This document shows positions 55,990-64,000 of a stretch of DNA of 64,000 nucleotides, in pieces; the stretch's first letter is position 1; each line of letters begins with the position of its first letter. The DNA comes from Thalassospira lucentensis (GTDB taxonomy: Bacteria > Pseudomonadota > Alphaproteobacteria > Rhodospirillales > Thalassospiraceae). The stretch spans positions 930,001 to 994,000 of the forward strand of contig NZ_JAATOV010000001.1 of NCBI RefSeq assembly GCF_011806425.1, given 5' to 3'. The notes beneath the pieces were generated by a model, which was not told where the DNA came from, did no database searches, and saw only the letters and a program-made list of their open reading frames with translations. A program made the position numbers and the translations under genes.

Positions 55990-56732
55990 CGCCATGCGTC
56001 TCCGCGACGGTGGATCAGAATCATGGAAAAATACGGTGCTGTGGCATCGGCCGGAAGATCGGCCAAAGGCACCATTTTTTGGCTATCAAGGGTGGCGCGT
56101 TCGATATAGCGCGCCCGATCTGTCAGGCCCAGCTCGTTAATCACCTCACGCACCTTGGCAAAATGCCGCCCTAGTTTAATGATCGCAGCGGCATCGGTGT
56201 CGGCCAGTTGGGCGCGCAGGCGATCTTTATCAAGCGGGCCGGGGATGACTTGTAAAACGTCATTCTTCGCCGCAAGGGGGGCGCCAAGTTGTGCCGCACA
56301 GGCCATCATCGAACTCACACCCGGAACCGTATGAACCGGATGCCCGGCATCGGCCAAACGGCCATAAAGATACATAAAGCTTCCGTAAAAGAACGGGTCG
56401 CCTTCGCACAGAACCGCAACGGTTTTGCCCGCTGCTAGGTGTTCGCCGATTTCAATCGCCGCAGCGTCATAAACCGGATCGGCGGTTTTGCCCATGGCAA
56501 TGCGGATGGCAATCTCGATGCGGCCTTTGGGGATGTGCGGATCGACAATCTGCCGGGCAAGGCTGACGCCGTCTTCAAGGGCGGGATAGGCAATCACGTC
56601 GGCCTTTTGCAGGATGTTATAGGCTTTTAACGTGATCAGATCCGGTTCCCCCGGACCAATACCAAGACCATAAGCCGTTCCGGCGACCGGATGGCTTTGG
56701 GTGTCTGCGGATGCAATTTCCGCACGGGTCAT
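55986..56732 (-). CDS. cobI: Precorrin-2/cobalt-precorrin-2 C20-methyltransferase (CobI/CbiL)
   Basis: 248-residue tetrapyrrole methylase with GLGIGPGEPDLITLKAYNIL, AVLCEGDPFFYGSFMYLYGRL and IKLGRHFAKVREVI. The start overlaps the cobL stop (ATGA) and its stop overlaps the next start, so translation is tightly coupled. It performs the first committed methylation of the corrin path after the uroporphyrin methylase, which is not in this window. Confidence 0.93.
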   Translation of the reverse strand: MTRAEIASADTQSHPVAGTAYGLGIGPGEPDLITLKAYNILQKADVIAYPALEDGVSLARQIVDPHIPKGRIEIAIRIAMGKTADPVYDAAAIEIGEHLAAGKTVAVLCEGDPFFYGSFMYLYGRLADAGHPVHTVPGVSSMMACAAQLGAPLAAKNDVLQVIPGPLDKDRLRAQLADTDAAAIIKLGRHFAKVREVINELGLTDRARYIERATLDSQKMVPLADLPADATAPYFSMILIHRRGDAWR

Positions 56733-57982
56733 GCTTTTACTCCGACATAGTGGGTGACAGGGGCAAGGTTGCTCCAGCCCTTAAAATTGCCACGCGGGAC
56801 CAGCCGGGATACCGACAGTCGCGACAGCGTGCCACCCATTTTATTATAGAAACGTAATAATTTTTCTTCGCCTTCCAGCGTCACCGTATTGGCGACCAGC
56901 CGCCCATGCGGGCCAAGCTTTGCCCAGCAGTGTTCTAAAAGGCCATCTTGGGTAATGCCACCGCCAATGAAAATCGCATCCGGTTTTGGCAGGCGATCAG
57001 CAAAAACGAGGGCATCTTCGATGCTTTTTTGTTCGACGCAAAGTCCCGGTGTGCCAAGGCGTACGGCGTTTTTCGCAATCATTGCGCAGCGATCTGCATC
57101 GCGTTCAATCGCGACGGCAGTTCCACCCATGCGCATCCATTCGATGGAAACCGATCCGCATCCAGCACCAATATCCCAAAGCACACCACCCGCAAACGGG
57201 GCAAGCGATGATATTGTTTGGGCACGGATTTCTGATTTCGTGATCATGCCATCATGGATAAATGCATCATCGGGCAAGCCCGGACCTTTTGGTAGGGGGC
57301 GGGCATTGGGCCCCGCATGAAGGTCGATCATGATCAAGTTCAGCGGATCAATTGATTGGACATCTGGCATCGACGTTGCCGTGGACTGCCACGTTTGTGC
57401 AGTCTGGGTGGTGATGCGTTCATGCGTCCCGCCCAAGCGTTCGCAGACCGTCATGCGGCTTTGATCATATCCTGCTTCGCACAGCATCACCGCCACTAAG
57501 GCCGGGGTTGATCCGTCTGCACTTAGTGCGATCAGTTTGCCGTGCGGGCGCAAATGGGATCGGATGATTTCCGGATCGCGCCCATGCAGGGTAACGACAT
57601 CGCATTCCGACAGTGGCCAGCCAAGGCGTGACGCGGCCAAGGAAATACTCGATGGTGCCGGGATCGAATAAATCGGATCGGATCCGAAATATTTAATTAA
57701 AGTGTTGCCAACCCCAAAATACATCGGGTCGCCACTGGCCAGTACTACCGGGTTTTGATCCAGACAGTCTTCGATCAGCGCAAGGTTGGCCTCAAACGGC
57801 GTGATCCATTTATTCTGGGTCGCGTTATTGGTTTCAGGCAGCATCCCGATATGGCGTTTGCCACCAAAAATAACCTTGGCATTTTCAAGCATCGTGCGTG
57901 CAACCGGCGACAGGCCGTCATAGCCATCTTCGCCGATGCCGATCACGGTGATGCGGCCTTTTTGCGGGGATTGTTCGTTCAT
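56729..57982 (-). CDS. cobL: Precorrin-6Y/7 methyltransferase CobL (CbiE-CbiT)
   Basis: 417-residue bifunctional protein: CbiE-type methylase at the N-terminus (ITVIGIGEDGYDGLSPVAR, LASGDPMYFGVG) and a CbiT-type decarboxylating methyltransferase at the C-terminus (GGVLWDIGAGCGSVSIEWMR, IFIGGGITQDGLLEHCW). The ATG at 57982 is chosen for the ATGA overlap with cobH; a TTG at 57991 is less likely. The two halves methylate C5 and C15 and decarboxylate C12. Confidence 0.93.
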   Translation of the reverse strand: MNEQSPQKGRITVIGIGEDGYDGLSPVARTMLENAKVIFGGKRHIGMLPETNNATQNKWITPFEANLALIEDCLDQNPVVLASGDPMYFGVGNTLIKYFGSDPIYSIPAPSSISLAASRLGWPLSECDVVTLHGRDPEIIRSHLRPHGKLIALSADGSTPALVAVMLCEAGYDQSRMTVCERLGGTHERITTQTAQTWQSTATSMPDVQSIDPLNLIMIDLHAGPNARPLPKGPGLPDDAFIHDGMITKSEIRAQTISSLAPFAGGVLWDIGAGCGSVSIEWMRMGGTAVAIERDADRCAMIAKNAVRLGTPGLCVEQKSIEDALVFADRLPKPDAIFIGGGITQDGLLEHCWAKLGPHGRLVANTVTLEGEEKLLRFYNKMGGTLSRLSVSRLVPRGNFKGWSNLAPVTHYVGVKA

Positions 57983-58665
57983 GGCTGGCAACCCTGAAGC
58001 TTACGGTCACGTGTGCCATCCGGGGTGCTGTCATCCCCCCGTGCTAGTCTTGCAAGGGCATTGACCGTGGCCGCAGTCACAGCACTGCCGCCAAACCGAC
58101 CGCGCAGGGTGATAAATGGCACATCGGCACTATGGTCAATCAGGGCTTCTTTGCTTTCGCGCGCACCAACAAACCCAACCGGCATGCCGATAATGGCGGC
58201 GGGTTTGGCAAGCTTTCCTGTGTGAATGGCTTCGAGCAGATGAAAAAGTGCGGTGGGCGCATTGCCAATCGCAATTATTGCATTTTCGATATGTTCAGCC
58301 CATGCATCCACGGCGGCCGCCGACCGGGTTGTTGCCAATTTGCTGGCAACTTGGTGGGTGTTGGCATCATTTAATGTGCAAACAACCGGGTTTTCAGCCG
58401 GAAGCAATCGGGAAATGATGCCGTGTCGGACCATTTCAGCATCACATAGGATCGGTTTTCCTTGGCGCAACGCGTTGGTTGCACGCGTCACGACATCGCC
58501 GCCAAAGGCAATTTGATCGACAATCTCCACCATGCCACAGGCATGGATAATGCGTATGGCAACAGTCCGCTGATCGTCTGAAAAGCGGGCAAGGTCGGCC
58601 TCGGCTTCGATGGTGGCAAAGCTTTGGGCGTAGATTTCCTGCGGATCACGCAGATAGTCAAACAT
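57979..58665 (-). CDS. cobH: Precorrin-8X methylmutase (CobH/CbiC)
   Basis: 228-residue mutase moving the methyl group from C11 to C12 to give hydrogenobyrinate or its cobalt form. Family features are HACGMVEIVDQIAF (with the catalytic His), DAEMVRHGI and IGNAPTALFHLLEAI. It is 33 bp downstream of cbiX. The last residues overlap cobL. Confidence 0.93.
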   Translation of the reverse strand: MFDYLRDPQEIYAQSFATIEAEADLARFSDDQRTVAIRIIHACGMVEIVDQIAFGGDVVTRATNALRQGKPILCDAEMVRHGIISRLLPAENPVVCTLNDANTHQVASKLATTRSAAAVDAWAEHIENAIIAIGNAPTALFHLLEAIHTGKLAKPAAIIGMPVGFVGARESKEALIDHSADVPFITLRGRFGGSAVTAATVNALARLARGDDSTPDGTRDRKLQGCQP

Positions 58666-58698
58666 TGCCGCGCCTTTCAGAGGATCGGTATCGACCGG

Positions 58699-59775
58699 TT
58701 AAGAGCCGGTCGATTTTGCGTCGCCATGATCATGGCCGTGATCGTGGCTGTGTCCGTGGTCATGACCGTGTTTATGCTCGGAAGCATGGCTGTGCCCGTG
58801 GCTATGACCATGACCATGACCATGACTGTGTCCATGTCCATGAGAATGTCCATGGCTATGGCCGTGACCATGATCATGACCGTGGCTATGACCGTCGGTG
58901 CCGATGCCCATGACGTGATGGTGATGGCCGACCTGCGGGGTGCCAACATCGCCTTCATAACCAATGATCTGTTCACGGTATTTGCACAGCTGACAATTCA
59001 TGTTGTTGTCGCCGGTATCGATCTCGGCCAGGCGTTCGGCAAAGCTTGCCAAAACCATCGGATGATCTTTCAGATACCCTGCCTTGATGAACTCGACATC
59101 ACCAAACTCGGCGGCGACTTCATCGGTATGGCTGTAAATCCGGTCGATCAGAATGCCAGCAAACAGGAAATAGGGGAAAACGACAACGCGTTTATAACCC
59201 AGTTTCATGGCTTCGCGCAGACCGGCATTAACGCGCGGATGGGTCACACCGGAATAGCTGATTTCGGTCCGGCCAAAACCAAGGCCTTCTTGCAGCATGC
59301 GGGCGACTTTATAAACGTTTGAATTGGCATCCGGGTCGTTCGTGCCGCGCCCAACAACCATCAAAAGTGTGTCTTCGCGCGCAACGCTGTCATCGGCGGT
59401 GGCAAGCGCTTCTTCGATACGTTCCTTGGCTGCAATTAGCAATTTCGGATCAATCGCCAAATCGCGGCCAAATTTCACGTCGATATCGGGGTTTTCATTG
59501 GCGAAATTGTTAACTTCGCTCGGCAGGTCATTTTTGACGTGACCGGCAGCAAACAGCATGCCCGGAAGGGCATAAATCTTTTTGTGACCCAGGTCTTTTA
59601 GCTTTTCAAAGCCGTCACGCAGGATCGGGTGCGCAAATTCGAGAAAGCCGCTTTCGACATCATAGTCGGCAAGGTGGGTCTGTTTCATCGTTTCAACCAT
59701 GGCGTTGAACTGTGAAACCGCGCGCTCGTCGCGCGAACCGTGACCGCAAATCATTACTGCGCCTTTGGTGGACAT
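58699..59775 (-). CDS. cbiX: Sirohydrochlorin cobaltochelatase CbiX with His-rich tail
   Basis: 358-residue chelatase that inserts cobalt into sirohydrochlorin. Two CbiX half-domains carry metal-site His residues in MICGHGSRDE and YALPGMLFAAGHVKNDLP. The C-terminus has an MxCxxC motif (MNCQLC) and then a tail with dozens of His, mostly HGHSHGHDH units, for metal binding or storage; both features are known for long-form CbiX. AAGGAG precedes the ATG at 59775. It heads the operon. Early cobalt insertion plus CbiG indicates the anaerobic-type route. Confidence 0.92.
   Translation of the reverse strand: MSTKGAVMICGHGSRDERAVSQFNAMVETMKQTHLADYDVESGFLEFAHPILRDGFEKLKDLGHKKIYALPGMLFAAGHVKNDLPSEVNNFANENPDIDVKFGRDLAIDPKLLIAAKERIEEALATADDSVAREDTLLMVVGRGTNDPDANSNVYKVARMLQEGLGFGRTEISYSGVTHPRVNAGLREAMKLGYKRVVVFPYFLFAGILIDRIYSHTDEVAAEFGDVEFIKAGYLKDHPMVLASFAERLAEIDTGDNNMNCQLCKYREQIIGYEGDVGTPQVGHHHHVMGIGTDGHSHGHDHGHGHSHGHSHGHGHSHGHGHGHSHGHSHASEHKHGHDHGHSHDHGHDHGDAKSTGS
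58723..58905 (-). repeat. Low-complexity CAT/CAC-GG repeat encoding the His-rich tail
   Basis: Degenerate 6- to 12-bp units coding His-Gly/His-Ser/His-Asp in cbiX. Frame is kept throughout. Length may differ between strains. Confidence 0.8.
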
Positions 59776-60149
59776 GAAAGGCTGCTCCTTTGTCTTTCTC
59801 TGTTGGTTGTGCGCGATGCTTTTGGCAAACGCGGTACCCGAAACCACCCCCGTTTTCACCGATTGGCTTACGGAATGCAAGCGGCAGGTAACATAACATG
59901 CGTCGAACAGGGATGTCGGGGCGAAATTACTAGTTATTGTGTGGCGGATGGTCTGATGCGCCAAAGATGTTGTGGTGTGTTAAGTGCCTTATTGGATGCA
60001 TGGATTGCGGTTTTCATACGTACAAAGCCCGTCGCGGGATCATCAAAATCGGTGGCAATCGCCGTATGAAGAAAAAATAATTCGTGTGAAATTCTTGTAG
60101 CAAGCTACCGCAAATATTGCAAATTACGCTGTCAGAATAGTTGGGCTTC
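59776..60149. other. Divergent promoter region between cbiX and cobD (374 bp)
   Basis: No gene. Contains small dyads such as GTAGC-AA-GCTAC (60097-60108) and GCTT-N9-AAGC (about 59865). A cobalamin riboswitch was sought on the minus strand; only an isolated ACCTGCC fragment is present and the B12-box context and core are absent. How B12 controls the operon is not visible here. Confidence 0.5.
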
Positions 60150-61220
60150 ATGGGCGAGGTCATTCTGATTGACGAGGGGCGTGTCACCGCGCACATTGCC
60201 GCCATGGACACGTCGCTTGCTAATTTTTTGATCCCGGCGTCTGGTTTTTCCGGGCCGCTTTTTACAATACTGGTGCTGGCACTGGTGTTGGATGCGGTCT
60301 TTGGCGATTTTCCTTGGTTGTTTGGGCGCATTCCCCATCCTGTGGTCTGGGTCGGCAATCTGATTGGCTGGTTTGAAAAGCGGTTGAATCGTTCAGATCG
60401 CGGCAAGACCGATTTGATCACACGCGGCACGATTGCAAGCCTGGCTGTGATTGGGGTGGCATCCCTGTTTGGTGCATTGGTTGGGCAAATTTCGGCGTTG
60501 GGCGATGTTTTCTGGACGGCAGAAGTATTATTGCTTGCCGTTCTGATCGCGCAAAAAGGCCTTTATCAACATGTGAAAGCAGTATCGGTCGCGTTGAAAA
60601 AGGACGGGATTGTTGGCGGCCGCAAGGCCGTATCAATGATTGTCGGGCGTGATCCAAATGCATTGGATGAGGCAGGTATTAGCCGGGCCGCGATTGAAAG
60701 CTGTGCTGAAAACTTTTCCGATGGCGTGGTAGCACCCCTGTTTTGGTATGTCCTTGGCGGTCCCATCGGGCTTTGCGCCTATAAGGCGATCAACACCCTT
60801 GATTCCATGATCGGGCATCGGAATGCGCGGTATCTATATTTTGGGCGTTTTGCTGCCCGTCTTGATGATGTCGCCAATTTCATTCCAGCCCGCATCGCCG
60901 GTGGGGTGATCTGCCTTGCTGCTGCACTTGGGTCGAAAACCAGTGGCGGGGCCGCATGGCAGACAATGATCCGCGATGCCAAAAAGCACAAATCACCCAA
61001 TGCCGGTTGGCAGGAAGCCGCATTTGCTGGGGCGCTGGACCTTTCGCTTGCCGGGCCGCGACAATATGGTGATGAAATTGTCGATGATCCCTATATCGGC
61101 TCAGGGCGGCGCGACGCGTTGGCCATCGATATTGACCGCGCCCTTTCCCTTTACACGATATCTTGTTTAATCAATGCGGCGTGGCCCGTCGCCCTAAAGG
61201 CGCTTTGGATTTTGCTATGA
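60150..61220 (+). CDS. cobD: Adenosylcobinamide-phosphate synthase CobD/CbiB
   Basis: Membrane protein of 356 residues attaching the aminopropanol arm to adenosylcobyrate. The first membrane segment ends in the CbiB hallmark LDAVFGDFPWLFGRIPHPVVWVG. SIVGRDPNALDEAGISRAAIESCAENFSDGVVAPLFWY and YKAINTLDSMIGHRN follow. The start is uncertain: the ATG at 60150 or one at 60204, which begins nearer the first helix. It is divergent from the corrin operon. The stop overlaps the next gene (ATGA). Confidence 0.92.
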   Translation: MGEVILIDEGRVTAHIAAMDTSLANFLIPASGFSGPLFTILVLALVLDAVFGDFPWLFGRIPHPVVWVGNLIGWFEKRLNRSDRGKTDLITRGTIASLAVIGVASLFGALVGQISALGDVFWTAEVLLLAVLIAQKGLYQHVKAVSVALKKDGIVGGRKAVSMIVGRDPNALDEAGISRAAIESCAENFSDGVVAPLFWYVLGGPIGLCAYKAINTLDSMIGHRNARYLYFGRFAARLDDVANFIPARIAGGVICLAAALGSKTSGGAAWQTMIRDAKKHKSPNAGWQEAAFAGALDLSLAGPRQYGDEIVDDPYIGSGRRDALAIDIDRALSLYTISCLINAAWPVALKALWILL

Positions 61221-61831
61221 GTGACGGTTTGCCGGTTGATCAAGTCCCCAACGGGGCGGTCTTTCTGGATCTGGCTTTGCGCAACCGGTTTAATCAGATC
61301 GTCGTTGATCGATTTTCTGAGGCGGAACTTTCTGATTGGTGGATGACGGCAGGCTGCTTGGCACAATCGGTCTGGAATGTGCAGGCAAACCGTCCAGCAG
61401 AACAGGCGATTGCCGATTATGACCTGTTTTACTTTGATCCAGACACCAGCTGGCAGGCAGAAGATGCCATGATCAACACGGTTGCAGATATGTTTTCAGG
61501 CCTACCCATTCGGGTCGAAATCCGCAATCAGGCACGGGTGCCGATATGGTATCGGGAAAAGTTCGGTGTTGAATATGGGGCGGTGAACGCGGCCAGTGGT
61601 GGGATTGATCGGTTTGCCTATCGCACAACCGCCATTGGACTGCGCAAAGTCGTGGGCGAATATCGGCTTTACGCGCCGTTCGGGCTGGATGCGGTGCTTG
61701 ATGGCGTGATTATCCCCAATCCGGTTTTACCGGTGCGCGCCGTGTACGAGGCCAAAGTTGCAAGGTGGCAGAAAATTTGGCCCGACCTTACGGTAATGCC
61801 TTGGCCCGATAGCGCGGTGGAACTTGATTAA
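61217..61831 (+). CDS. Nucleotidyltransferase family protein (DUF925 type)
   Basis: 204-residue protein of the DUF925 group, related in fold to nucleotidyltransferases. It shows ADYDLFYFDPDTSWQAEDAMI (acidic residues likely to bind metal), IRVEIRNQARVPIWYREKFG and RKVVGEYRLYAPFGLDAVLDGVIIPN. No function is established. Its start overlaps the cobD stop, so they are co-transcribed. The 3' end converges with hldE, sharing about 4 bases. Confidence 0.78.
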   Translation: MSDGLPVDQVPNGAVFLDLALRNRFNQIVVDRFSEAELSDWWMTAGCLAQSVWNVQANRPAEQAIADYDLFYFDPDTSWQAEDAMINTVADMFSGLPIRVEIRNQARVPIWYREKFGVEYGAVNAASGGIDRFAYRTTAIGLRKVVGEYRLYAPFGLDAVLDGVIIPNPVLPVRAVYEAKVARWQKIWPDLTVMPWPDSAVELD

Positions 61832-63300
61832 TCTTTGCCTTGGTTCATGCGGGCAATGGTCGATGTGGTGGAAAATCCGTCTTCCAGATTGGCCAGAACG
61901 ACTTTGCCGCCATATCCCTGAACGATATCAGCACCAACCACCTTATCAATGGTGTAATCGGCCCCTTTGACCAGAATATCGGGTTTGATGGCCGATATCA
62001 GCTCAACCGGCGTGTCTTCGCCGAAAATTACCACGCCACTGACCGTTTCAAGCGATCCAAGCACAGCCGCACGGGCAGCTTCGGACTGAACCGGGCGGGA
62101 CTCCCCCTTAAGCCGTTTGACCGATGCATCGGAATTCAGTCCGACAATCAGGCGGTCACAGGCGGCACGCGCCTGTTTGAGCAGGCTAAGGTGCCCAGGA
62201 TGCAACAGATCAAAGCAACCATTGGTGAATCCGACTTTATATCCCTTGCGGCGCCAACGTTCCGCGCGGTCGACCATACGATCAAGCGGCATCAGTTTGG
62301 CTTCGCCAATCATCAGGTCATGGTGATGCAGGGCTGAAATCAGCTCATCCGGATACACGATGGCTGTGCCGATCTTACCAACAACGATACCTGCTGCGAC
62401 ATTGGCAATCCGCGCCGCATCCGAAAGGCTCGATCCTGCTGCAACTGCGGCGGCCAGACAGGCAACAACCGTATCACCGGCACCTGATACATCAAAAACT
62501 TCGCGTGCTTCGGTCGGTAAATGAATGGCATCGCCGTCTTTGGTCACCAAGGTCATGCCGTCCTGACTGCGCGTCAAAAGAACGTTATCAATCCCGCATT
62601 CGGTAATGATTTTGGTGGCTGCGGCAACCGCATCTTCGTTGCTATGCACCGCAATGCCAGTTGCCGCCTCTGCCTCTGCCCGGTTTGGGGTCACAACCGT
62701 GGCACCACGGTAAATGCTGTAATCGGTGCCTTTGGGGTCGACGATAACCGGCTTGTTGGCCGCACGGGCGGCGGTAATCGCGCTTGCGACCACATCGGCA
62801 TGCAAAACGCCTTTGCCGTAGTCAGACAAAATGATGGCTTCAACATCGGGGGAAAGCTGTTCAGCAAGGGCAGAAAGGTTGCTGATGGTGGCTGGCGCAA
62901 TGACAGATGTGGTTTCGTTGTCAGACCGCAACAGTTGCTGGCCGCCCGCGATATAGCGGGTTTTGATGGTTGTTGGGCGGTTACGTTCCGTCTGGATATA
63001 AGGTTCAACACCCTTGTCATTGGCGACATATTCCATGACTTCACGCCCGGAAATATCGTCCCCAACCAACGATAAAAACTGCACAGCTGCGCCAAGGGCG
63101 GTGGCATTGCGGGCAACGTTGCCCGCCCCGCCCAGCATCGCGCTTTCACGCTCAACCCGAAGGATTGGAATGGGAGCTTCGGGTGAAATCCGATTGACCG
63201 ATCCATAGACAAAACGATCAAGCATGACATCGCCAATACACAGAACCTTGGCGTTGGTAAGTTGTTCAACCTGACGGGCCAGATGGCTGAGATCGGTCAT
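61828..63300 (-). CDS. hldE: Bifunctional heptose kinase/adenylyltransferase HldE
   Basis: 490-residue LPS-heptose enzyme. The N-terminal ribokinase-like domain (MLGGAGNVARNATALGA, FDVSGAGDTVVACLA) phosphorylates C1 of heptose-7-phosphate. The C-terminal cytidylyltransferase-like domain (VGFTNGCFDLLHPGHLSLLKQA) makes ADP-heptose. The fused form is typical of proteobacteria. gmhA lies 43 bp upstream on the same strand, giving the first steps of ADP-heptose synthesis. Confidence 0.95.
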   Translation of the reverse strand: MTDLSHLARQVEQLTNAKVLCIGDVMLDRFVYGSVNRISPEAPIPILRVERESAMLGGAGNVARNATALGAAVQFLSLVGDDISGREVMEYVANDKGVEPYIQTERNRPTTIKTRYIAGGQQLLRSDNETTSVIAPATISNLSALAEQLSPDVEAIILSDYGKGVLHADVVASAITAARAANKPVIVDPKGTDYSIYRGATVVTPNRAEAEAATGIAVHSNEDAVAAATKIITECGIDNVLLTRSQDGMTLVTKDGDAIHLPTEAREVFDVSGAGDTVVACLAAAVAAGSSLSDAARIANVAAGIVVGKIGTAIVYPDELISALHHHDLMIGEAKLMPLDRMVDRAERWRRKGYKVGFTNGCFDLLHPGHLSLLKQARAACDRLIVGLNSDASVKRLKGESRPVQSEAARAAVLGSLETVSGVVIFGEDTPVELISAIKPDILVKGADYTIDKVVGADIVQGYGGKVVLANLEDGFSTTSTIARMNQGKD

Positions 63301-63342
63301 TGTATGATGTCTTTGCTTTGTCGTTGTCGTGATAAGGTCGAA

Positions 63343-63927
63343 TTATTTCTTCGTCAGGCCAAGGGTATGTTCCAACGCCCCCACCAGCATCTGACCAAGC
63401 TGGATATGCATTTCCTGGATGCGCGCGGTGGTGTTGCTGGGCACGATCATCAATGGATCGCAAAGATCGACCATGTCACCACCGGTTTTGCCGGTCCAGC
63501 CGGTTGCGATCAAGCCCATCTCGCGTGCTTTCGCCAGGCCAAGATTAACGTTCTTGCTGTTGCCGGATGTCGAAATGCCGATCGCCACGTCATCGGGATT
63601 GCCAAGTGCCTCGATCTGACGCGAAAACAGATGGTCAAATCCGAAATCATTGCCAATCGCGGTCAATGCCGAACTATCAGTCGTCAGCGCAATCGCCGGA
63701 AGGGCACGACGATCATTGATGTAACGTACGGTAAATTCGGTCGCGATATGCTGCGCGTCAGCTGCCGATCCGCCATTGCCGAAAAACAGCAATTTATTGC
63801 CGTCATTCAAGGCATCGGTGCAGATTTCAACCAGCTCGATAAACCCATCGCGGGTTGCTTCGCGGGTTTTGTCGACCAGATCAAGATGCTCGTCAAATTC
63901 GGCATCGAAAAAGCTTTTAATATCCAT
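63343..63927 (-). CDS. gmhA: Sedoheptulose-7-phosphate isomerase GmhA
   Basis: SIS-domain isomerase of 194 residues making D-glycero-D-manno-heptose 7-phosphate. Motifs are FFGNGGSAADAQHIATEFTVRY (residues about 45-66), TTDSSALTAIGNDFGFD and ISTSGNSKNV, with the metal/catalytic EMHIQLGQ near the end. The ATG at 63927 starts the family's usual N-terminus and is preceded by TTGGAA. With hldE it supplies LPS inner-core heptose. The remaining 73 bases to the window edge hold no gene I can support. Confidence 0.94.
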   Translation of the reverse strand: MDIKSFFDAEFDEHLDLVDKTREATRDGFIELVEICTDALNDGNKLLFFGNGGSAADAQHIATEFTVRYINDRRALPAIALTTDSSALTAIGNDFGFDHLFSRQIEALGNPDDVAIGISTSGNSKNVNLGLAKAREMGLIATGWTGKTGGDMVDLCDPLMIVPSNTTARIQEMHIQLGQMLVGALEHTLGLTKK

Positions 63928-64000
63928 TTTTCCAAATCCAAAGACGTGGGATAAACCCTGCAAGGCAATCACTGTGTCGTAAAATTGTACATATTTGCGG

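Noticed and set aside
58723..58905. Repeated CATG/CACG units as a CRISPR or mobile repeat
   Set aside because: They are codons of the His-rich CbiX tail in frame.
59776..60149. Possible cobalamin riboswitch before cbiX
   Set aside because: Only an isolated ACCTGCC matches the B12 box; the preceding core and box context are absent.

Overview
The window reads as chromosomal DNA of an alphaproteobacterium, most likely a marine Rhodospirillales member close to Thalassospira (inferred from gene order and protein style, no database search). Support comes from an Irr-type iron regulator beside a cysteine-poor Fur/Mur protein, an olsBA ornithine-lipid pair, the order miaB-phoH-ybeY-corC-lnt, a SAM-II-like riboswitch before metK, and a rimP-nusA-ylxR-infB-rbfA-truB-rpsO-pnp block. 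I see no rRNA, tRNA, insertion sequence, prophage or CRISPR array.

Layout. 1-13.7 kb is housekeeping: a D-Ala-D-Ala dipeptidase cut by the left edge, tsaB-rimI, a TusA-like protein, fur/mur, olsB-olsA, the five overlapping genes miaB-phoH-ybeY-corC-lnt, an Xre regulator, metK and trmB. 13.8-23.2 kb is a haem-acquisition island: ECF sigma factor, FecR anti-sigma factor, HasR-like TonB receptor with a signalling domain, a HasA haemophore carrying an extra RTX-like tail, its type I exporter HasD-HasE, and a haem oxygenase. Fur-like boxes precede the sigma, receptor and haemophore genes. 23.3-32.8 kb is the translation and RNA-decay block. 32.9-36.0 kb holds a nitronate-monooxygenase-like protein, irr, a rubrerythrin-like protein and a YciI protein.

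36.0-45.3 kb is mostly minus strand: ethanolamine ammonia-lyase eutBC, an iron-type ABC importer whose promoter region (with a Fur-like box) is shared with a divergent methyltransferase, an OsmC protein and a large acyltransferase/alpha-beta-hydrolase fusion. 45.6-47.6 kb has an MFS exporter and a CHAP lipoprotein. 47.6-48.4 kb is an 820-bp stretch without a clear gene. It holds a strong minus-strand terminator, two copies of a motif also found in the promoter of the adjacent gntR, a short ORF with a strong Shine-Dalgarno, and a heptanucleotide tandem repeat. 49.1-53.1 kb is the four-gene Anbu cluster (proteasome-like peptidase, transglutaminase-like protein, alpha-E protein, ATP-grasp protein). 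53.3-59.8 kb is a six-gene corrin-ring operon (cbiX, cobH, cobL, cobI, cbiG-cobJ fusion, cobM), with cobD/cbiB divergent. 61.2-63.9 kb has a nucleotidyltransferase-like gene and the heptose genes hldE and gmhA.

How the genes fit together: iron is the main theme (Fur/Mur, Irr, haemophore system, haem oxygenase, iron ABC importer, rubrerythrin). Cobalamin is the second: the corrin operon makes the ring of the cofactor that EutBC needs.
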